A DNA stretch of 64,000 bases from Cardiocondyla obscurior. Taxonomy: Eukaryota > Arthropoda > Insecta > Hymenoptera > Formicidae. How positions within the stretch are numbered: the stretch's first letter is position 1; each line of letters starts with the position of its first letter. Location: contig NC_091869.1 in the NCBI RefSeq assembly GCF_019399895.1, positions 1,550,001 through 1,614,000 of the forward strand. Reading direction: 5' to 3'. The notes under the pieces are model-generated. The model worked only from the letters and a program-made list of their open reading frames with translations. It did not search any database and was not told where the DNA came from. The translations under genes were made by a program, and so were the position numbers. Below are positions 38,701-47,700 of the stretch, piece after piece.

Positions 38701-41700
38701 AAAAAAAAGAAAAAAAAAAAAAAAACGATTAAAATCATTCGATACGTTATCTTTTATCTACGAACAAACAATAAATCAATATCGCGACATTTATCATTTA
38801 TTCGTAGATAAAAATTTGCAAAGGTAGGTATCTCCATTTTTCCGGGTCTTTAAATTATTAAAATGAAGACATACTTAAACTGATTAAGATTGATAATGTA
38901 TCCAGAAGAGAACAAGATTGAGATATCGTGTCTTCATACAGATAAAATCATAAGTATTATATATACGGTACTCACACGACGACAAAGTGCTATATTTCAT
39001 GTTTATAACGAAACAAATCATAATAAAAACTTAAAAAAAAAAAATTCCAATACATTTTCGAGCTAAAAATTATGTCGAATCGTTTCTGCAATAGATGCAG
39101 AAGGGGAGTTCGCTTAATAAAATACTTTATTTCTCGATACGCGTCCCGACCCAAGTCGTTTCAATGTCGCTTTCGTCAAGAGATTAGCCGGCAATTTTTC
39201 TCCGTCAATTCGCAGCGATTTGCGTACATCGTTCATGTAAGAGCGATTCTCGTGGGCGGCAAGGGACTCCTCATTACAGTCAGCAACGTCTAATTAGTCC
39301 GCTCCTCTAGAACACGGCAGCGTGCACGGTGAATTACGTCAGGCTTGTGCATTTTTCCGTCGCTTTTATTCGCGCGGCCGACAAGATGACGTCGGGATAT
39401 CTCCGCGAGGCATTAAGCCGCGTGACTTGCGAATCCGCCGACAGATCTCGGCCCACTGCTCCCTTTTCGGCACGAATGCCACGGTGACTGGCGGCAAAGG
39501 TAATATCGCGTCGCGAAAGAAGAGGCGCAATTTTGGACCCGTAGAGGCCCGCGCCAGTGACCGAACGATTAAAAAAATATCGTTAGGTAACTTGATCTTT
39601 TTGCCAAGTTATAATGTTATTTTCGTCGTGCATTCGAACGTGAAGTAATGTTTGAACGTCCACGTCTCTGTACGCTGAAAGGCAGATATGGCAACGGCAG
39701 ATAGCGAACGTGACTTTAACGACGTATGCGCCGAGTTTCACATGTACCGCATGTATGTACCGCGCCGGCCGGATTGCCGATGACTGATTTCTCCCCGTTC
39801 TCTCATCCCTTGTCTCTGCCGCCTAGGATTACGTGTGTTCGCCGCAGAAAACGCTATATCTGCCTTTCGGTGTACGTGTTAGCGTCGTACAAAAATGGCA
39901 CGTATTCACGATTAATAATAAAAAAAATATAAAAGAATTTATGAAGAAATTTTGCACGAATCTGAGAGCACGAAAACTTCCGCCGTACTTGAAGACTCCT
40001 TTATAGTTTGACAGGTTGAATTTTGAGGTCTTTAACTTTTTCGGGACAGTACATTCGTAGTCGTATAAACCATGTGAAACCGCGCTCCTTAAAGGGCACT
40101 TGGAGATATTTGAATTCTTCTCCCACAATTTCGTCCACGTTCCTCGCTAATAAAATTCTTGAACTTTATCGCTCGCGTTTTAACATCCCTGAATTCTCAG
40201 AGTTCGAGTTACGTCGATCGTAAACGACGTTGCTCCGTGGCTCGTGCAACGGGAGAGCAGTAGCCCCCGAGATCGCGCCGCATCCCGATTCGCACCGACA
40301 CGGGCTAAAGTGCAACATGTGCCGGTTGCATAAACCGAGAGAGAGAGAAAGAGAGACGGAGAGGATTTGAGACCGGTCGTCTCGAATTGCTCGATTAAGG
40401 CCATAGACTACAGGCCCTGCTATCAAAAGACTATCACACGAGATATGTGCAGTGAAGTGCAGCGATGCATCGAGATTGCCGGGCGCGGGGGACGCGGTTG
40501 CCGAAGATCGATAGAAAGTCGAGTGAACGTTCCGGCAGATCTACCGAAAAGTTCGCATCAAAATCTGCGAGGTCGTATTACCTACGAACCATCTTTATGT
40601 TACTTATACGAGTCTCGAGTACGCTTTACACGATTATCGTTTGAAGATACGATAACGTCCAGGTCCCTAAACATTTTCCTTCTTCCACGTGTAGAGATTA
40701 ACGATTTGCAATTTTTCCGAATCTATATCAGTAAAAAATAAGGACAGTGGGAGCACTTATTGTTAATTGCGATGGCGAATCGCTGCGGAAGAAGAAAATT
40801 TGTCGTTTCGAGTAGATCGATTGGAGCCATAGTTTGCAGACAATGTCAAGCAGCTATCAAAAGGCTATCGAGAGAAGTAAAGTGAAACAAACGCGTCGCG
40901 TGCTCAAGGAAAAAGTCTAACAGTTAACGTTAGAATTTGATCCGCAAATAAAGCAGACCATTCCTAATTGAAGCATTCACTTATAAACAATTGTATCACG
41001 GTGCGACTACTAATCGCGTAAATAATTACTAAAAAAGCATGTAGAATAATCCCCCTCTCTCTCTCTCTCTCTCTCTCTTTTCTATATAACAATCAATATA
41101 AAATAATCAACCTATTAAGAAATTTGATACAATCACGCTCTTAATTAATTTTACTGTTTCTTTTTGTTATCGCACAATTATCGTCGTGAATGATCGAGTA
41201 TCGCAAACAGAAACAGCCTGATATAAAAAGAATAAAAAGAGAGTCAATTTATAATTCCGATTTGACTTTGATGCGCGCGAGAATTAGTAGGTTCTCGTAA
41301 ATTTTAATTTAATCAAATGCGTTTGATTGAAACGGGCATCTTTATTTTTTGCGGTTCGAAAAATTTGTCAGGGAAATAAAGTCCTCAACGTGATTACGGT
41401 GCACTCGTGTACGCGGGCGGGACAAAACGATTTTCAGGCAGGGCTGGCGATAATTGCGCGGTCCGGAGCGCAACAGTAAATCGTACAAATGGTGCAGAAG
41501 AGAAAGGTTTTGTCGTTGGAAATCGGTCGATTAAGGCCATAGACTGCAGGTACTGCCAATCAGCGATCAAAAAGCTATCGAGCGTGCGAAATGAAGTGCG
41601 GCGATGCGCCGCGGATACGACAAACGCGGAAGTCAGTCAGGGAGATAAAACGGATATTAACTAATTTCGCAGTAAATCTGCGCTAACGCTCGCATACTAG

Positions 41701-44700
41701 TCTTTTTTTTTCTTATCGTTTCTTTTCCGGCAGATGAAAAAGCACAAAACACAAAAAATAATGGGCCTAAAACAACAAAGGTACTTGAAGGTTCAAGAGT
41801 TTATGCGCTAAAAATCCAATACTAAAAAAAATACTAGATTTCTTATATACGCCTCACAAATTATTTTTATAAAATATAGATGTAACCTACAGAGAAGATT
41901 TTTGTTATAATAACGTTAAGATATTCAGTAAATTACTTTTTTTTATATATATTCATCGCTCTAGACTCTAGACTCTCTTGAATAGCTTCATAACGCAGTT
42001 GTTTTTTTATAACTGCGTTATGACATATTTTCATAACAAAGACAAAATACATGAACTTTTATGCACAGTAAACTAAGTTTTAACATATTATATTAATATG
42101 TATTTTAAAATGCTGAATTTTAAACAGAAAAGGAATATATTTTTAAATATTAAAAAAATTTAATAGACTGTCTTTTTAAACAAAAATTACACAAAAAAGA
42201 TAGAGAGAGAGAGAACAAAGGGAGGAGTGGAGGGAAAAAGAGAAAGACCGCGGAAAAGTCGTTTGACATAAGAACGATAAGTTTTCACTGTCACTTGGTA
42301 ATGAATAATGATCAAAGAGCGCAATCTGATATCTACAGATAGGATGCAATGACAGGCTACACATCGTTGCACGCAATCTATCGCACGCGAACGGCGAAAT
42401 GTAGCGTGACCGATACATCAGAGACAACAGCGTGAAGGATTAAGGTTTACGAGTGCAGGTATCGACTTTGTAACGCGGCCCGCCGTAGAACTACGCCACT
42501 ACGCCTAGTCGCAAATAATTGATTGAAGTCATCCTTGAAGTCAATGAACAGCGGCACCATTTTTAGCCGAGTCGAGTGGTGAACTTAGCTCGCGCGCTGT
42601 TTGACCTAATATTCATCGCGTGGCGTTCTGTCGATCCGATCGATCACTATCGCAGACACGAGCGAGCGAACAAACATCTTCCCGCACGTTGTAATCCCCG
42701 ATCGTCACGTGGCGAAAATATATAATTCGCCGAGGCACTTAAAATGCTATTTTACTCGTTTGCACGTTCAATAATATTAATAATGATAATAATTAAAATA
42801 TTCACTGTAGTCGTACTTCGATATCGGATATAACGTACGTAAACGTTGAAACGGTTCGACGTTTTCTTTTTTTAATTAACTGACGTGAGAAATATATCAC
42901 TCTTTCAATATTTTTATCTCCCCTTTGTTGTATGTAAAAATATATGAGATACAAGAGAAATCATTTTTAATTATTTCGATAATCAGATGAGAGAGAAAAT
43001 TAATTCAAAGTGAATTAATATATAATAAAATAAACTAATTTAAATTGACCAAAAAAAAAACAGGGAAAAAACGTAGATTGCATTATTGAACAAGCAATGA
43101 GAAACTCTCGTGGCGAGTCAAGAACACGATTTTTGTTCCTTCGTAGCGGTCAACAATCGTGATTGTTACAACATCGTCATTTTCACCTGCATCGTTGCAC
43201 ATGCACCCTTGAGAGGTTAACGATGCATTACCCGCTGACACGATATTTCCCTATTGATTTATTTATTGATATTCTTACTATCATTTAGCGTACACGCAGT
43301 TAAAACGCGGCCTCCTTAGACACGAAAGTCGTAAACCATGAAACATAGAAATCGTAAATTTTTTTTTAACGCAAAATATTTTACAAATCTGGAGAGTAAC
43401 GTTTCCGTAAATTAGAAATAATGCGTCGAGGCCATCGCGATGAGAGATTAACGCAAATTAACGCTCGTTGAGTACGTGTGAAATATCAGGTATGCGCGAG
43501 GTGCGTTATGCATCGGGACGAGAAGCAATCAGATTTCGATGTTGAAAGGCCGAGAAGTGGGAAAAACTCGCGACTTGCTCAGCCGGAAATCGCGGAAAAT
43601 CGAAAGAGAGGAGAGGACCACCGAGGGGATATGCGGGGAGAGAAAATGCGAAGCGCTTGCGCGGCCTGCTCGTTTCCATGGCTTCTCGTAACGTTTCACG
43701 TAGCAACGCGAGGACTTTTGACCCCGTTCGATTGTCCTTCGAAACAGCTCCGTGCGCCGAGGAAGCGAAGCGCATCGCGGACCCACGATTTTTTTTTCAA
43801 TTTTTTTTAGCCTTATTACCAGAAACTGACAGAGTTGTCGATGCATCGCGATGCACCCTCGGCTGTACGAACCGCAAACCGATACGAAGATAACGAGCTT
43901 CATGAAAGAGAAATTTTTTTTTTTGTTGCTCCAAAATCAACTGTTAGAAAAATATATTTTTTAATGAATCTATATTAATATAACATGCAATTAAACTCGT
44001 AAATTTTGATTTAAATTTTAAAGATTTGCAAACAAAAATAATAAAGTAACAAAATGCATGTTTGCAGATACTTATTACAAAGGATTTATATTATGGATAA
44101 TTCATGTTCGAAAATTTAATTAGAAAAATTTATGTTTGCGCGGAACAAAAATCCGACAGAGAGAGAGAAAAAGAGAGAGAGAGAGAGAGAGAGACATCAT
44201 ATAATTCATGAGTGGTAAAATGTAATGCGTACCCGCGGTCCACGCAATTCCGTCTCTGCTCCGCAATTTTTCCCGAGTGCGGACTCGTTCCACGTTTTAA
44301 TGCACTTATGGGATTTACCCCAGAACGCGTGATAAATTCTTCTCCTCCGTCTCCCCGGCATTCCGTATCTCCCATGCGTGTTTATTTCGCGAAGGTATTC
44401 CGTTGACACCGGTTAGAGATTTATGTCGAAGCAGCTGATCGCAATTTGGCAAGAAGCGTGCCCTCGTGAAATGTGTTTGCACGCCGAAAATTCATCGAGA
44501 CGCGCGCGGGCAAAAGTGACCAATTATTTCCTTAAGCGCAACGCAACGGCAGCGCTTAATTACTCAATCGATTAATATTTTATCTCGCGGTACTTCCGCC
44601 GCGCCAGCTCGGGATCGAACGTGCCGTTAGTTGTAAAGAAGACACGTTATCAAAAATAAAAAAGGAGAAGCGGGGGCCGAGTCCACCTTTGGTGACGCAT

Positions 44701-47700
44701 TGTTCCGAAAAAACAGATTGAATTTCGCAGCGTTCGACAGGCAGCTCATCAATTCGTCGGGCGATGCGAATGCAAAGTCGTGGGCGTGCAAACGTGTTTC
44801 TTGCTCGCGGCGACCGCTCGTTCTTTCACAGCTTTTCACAATCGTAAGCACCGATTTTTAAGGATTACTACGTGCCAAACGCTGCTCCTTCGCGAGCTAA
44901 ACGACCGCACTCGTAACGTCTCCTTGAGAAGAGTAAAACACACGGACTGCGTAAAGTTACTGATCGCGGACCAAGTTACATGTCGCGCGGCGATTTTTGC
45001 GACGAGAAGCACGAACGAAGCTGGCCTCGCGGATCAGCCACTCGGGGCTTCCAAAAACCGGATCGCGCCGGTTTCCGCAGTATTTTTAGAAATAGCTCCA
45101 CCAAAGTAGGCTTGTCGCGTTTAAATATCGGAAAAACGTAGGCAAGGCCTCGACATGCACGCGCGATGTATCTAAGACCTTAAGAGATGAATTATCATGT
45201 GTCGTTAGGGAGCTACGTCGGTGGTTCACGCAAATTGCAGAAACGACGAACGATCGTTCGGGAATTCCGTATTTATATGTGATTCTAAGCCCTCAACTCA
45301 AATCGTCTTTACTCCGATAAACTTCTTTGAGATCTTAATTATCCCGAAGGGCGAGATAGCGAATGATATTCCTCTCTGAAGAACTCTAAACCGGTCCGTC
45401 AAAATCTGGGCGTTTCACGGTGAAGTGAAACAACCGAAATAATTATTTCGTAACAAATTACGGGATCGCGCGGCAGATAGTGTCAGGCGAGTTGCGATCA
45501 GTTGAACGGCAATTCAAATTGAACGAAGTAGTCATTCGGTTCGCCAACGATATCGGGCATTATAATCGTCACGTGGCGCAGGCCTCTACTCGATCTAATT
45601 GCAATGCGAGTTCGCTTACACGTGAAGGGCGGCACGTCAAGTGGAGAACCATCGTCGAAAAAGGAAAAAAAAAAAAAAAAAAAAAAAAAATTGCGATAAG
45701 AGAACAGCGCGGATAAAAGACCGTTCTTGACCGAAAGCAGAAGCAAATGCGCTCCTTTTTAAGGCAGGAGCGTCGGGCGAATGCATATTCCGCATACCGT
45801 GTAAGTGATATTTTGCATTTTATCGCGAGGTATTTTCATCGTATCTCGCGACGCACTTGCAAACGACTTTTGTCATCGGTTCGCCGTGGCAGGCACCGAT
45901 AATCTGACCGGTGCGAGTTAAAATCGTGACATATGACTCATAAAGTTGATTTTGTGGCGTACGAATAAATGTAAATGCCATTACACTCGACACCGCGCGA
46001 GCAAAGCTCATCAATGTAACGACGCTCACGTTTATCAAAACGGTTGTCGCTTTAACAAGTATGGTATTCCTTTTCGCTCGCGTATATTTCTCACGTCTCG
46101 ATACGCAAAAGCGAATATCTTGTCGTCGAATGTGAGTACCTTCGAATTCTTATAAGAATTACGCTCTGTGTTTTGTGGTATTTAATCGGACAAAGAGAAT
46201 TTAATTAAAATCAAATCAATTATAAAAAAAAAAAAAAAAAGAGTCTGGCGCAAAATACGCGACAATTCACCCAGAATTCAGACGATTATGTATAAAATAT
46301 GGAAATAACATCTGCACGGTCGGTAATTAATGAATTAAAATTCTATTTTTAATTACCGTACTTCGTAATCCGATGATATCAATTATATTAGACCGCAGAA
46401 GTCTAAAATATTGTAACACCGAGAACATATTAATTCTTACTGTAGTGTTTCAAAGCAATTGTATATGTACGATGGTATACTCCGCGAAGGTATTAAATGC
46501 AGAAACGATGTATTAGATAAATATAAATTTGCATAAATAATAGAACTACCTTTTAAGGTCTAACCCGTTAAGATAGCGTCGGACAATTATTGTAATTGAG
46601 AATGTTCAAATATAGCTTTTTACGATATCGTCGAATTACGTATTTGTTGCGCATCTATTTCCATGTATTTCCGTTCGATTATCTCTTTCTACGTAATTAT
46701 GCCGCGGGGTAAATTTTACGTTGCAATGCTCGCCATTTTTTGCGCGCGGAAAGCCATCGATTTTCTCGAATTAAAATACTTGCGGTCGAGCTGGAAACTG
46801 TTGCCACGATTAGATACGGTCCTGGCTCGTACGATGTCGCGAAGAGGGATTGTCGAGAGACCAGAGAGGCCGGAGAGGGCCGCGGAGTTTCGGGAGAAAA
46901 ACCGGCAGTGGTGGTGATGGCGGCGGCACGACGAAGGTGAAGGGGGACGTGATAGCGCGCCGCACTTGAAATCGGCCGGCGTGTTACTATGCTACGGTGC
47001 CGCCCTCGACGGTGATCCACGCGAGGATCGACGATCAACACGCGTTGATCTCGGCGCAAGGGGTGCGCCGCGATCTAACGGGTGTTCACTTGAACGACTG
47101 CCCTAGCTTGTTCTCGCAAGTGTTACAATGCCACGTATTATGAGTCCCAGACGGCTAAGACACTGTCGTTACCGTTTACTAAAACGCGTCTCTCATTAAA
47201 AAAGAAAAAAAAAAATATGTTATCGCTTCCGTTAACGTAGAAAGCGTAGCTTAAACGACTACAGATATATAAAGTTTATAAATCATATTTGATTTACCCA
47301 CCCACGTGTGAAAACCGAATACATAGACTTTGGAATATTTGTTAGACTATTTTCGGAATGAAAGAAACTTAATCTATCTTTGGATTTATCATGCAAATAT
47401 GCCACCAAAGCGGGTCAAAGGTGCGTCACGCTCTGCGTCATACGAAATACAACAATATGTCTGACACAAATGAGAAAAATAATGCCTCAATATTACATTT
47501 GATTATACGAATGTAATAAAATGTCTTACCTTTGCATTTGACTCCCACTTTTCCAGTGCCCCAGATATAATCTTCACCTATGGAATAAATTTAAATATTA
47601 GTATATATTTTGCACTAAGTAAGATTTTCTAATTACATTTGCAATTATTCGATAAAAAGTATAAATCAATAGGAAAAACAGAATAACTGACTGAGAAAAT

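Larger units (their letters stand above)
36017..47529. other. Remaining part of the isoform B intron, no protein-coding gene seen
   Basis: It contains the triplicated repeat (40375-41609), microsatellites (41055-41078 CT; 44157-44194 GA), A runs at 36376-36398 and 45665-45690, and a short hairpin at 41989-42022. A GC-rich patch at 46840-47110 might be a further regulatory element just downstream of the isoform B exons. No RNA gene was recognised. Confidence 0.5.

Noticed and set aside
44600..44640. tRNA B-box-like GTTCGATCCC on the minus strand
   Set aside because: No matching A box, acceptor stem or anticodon arm around it.
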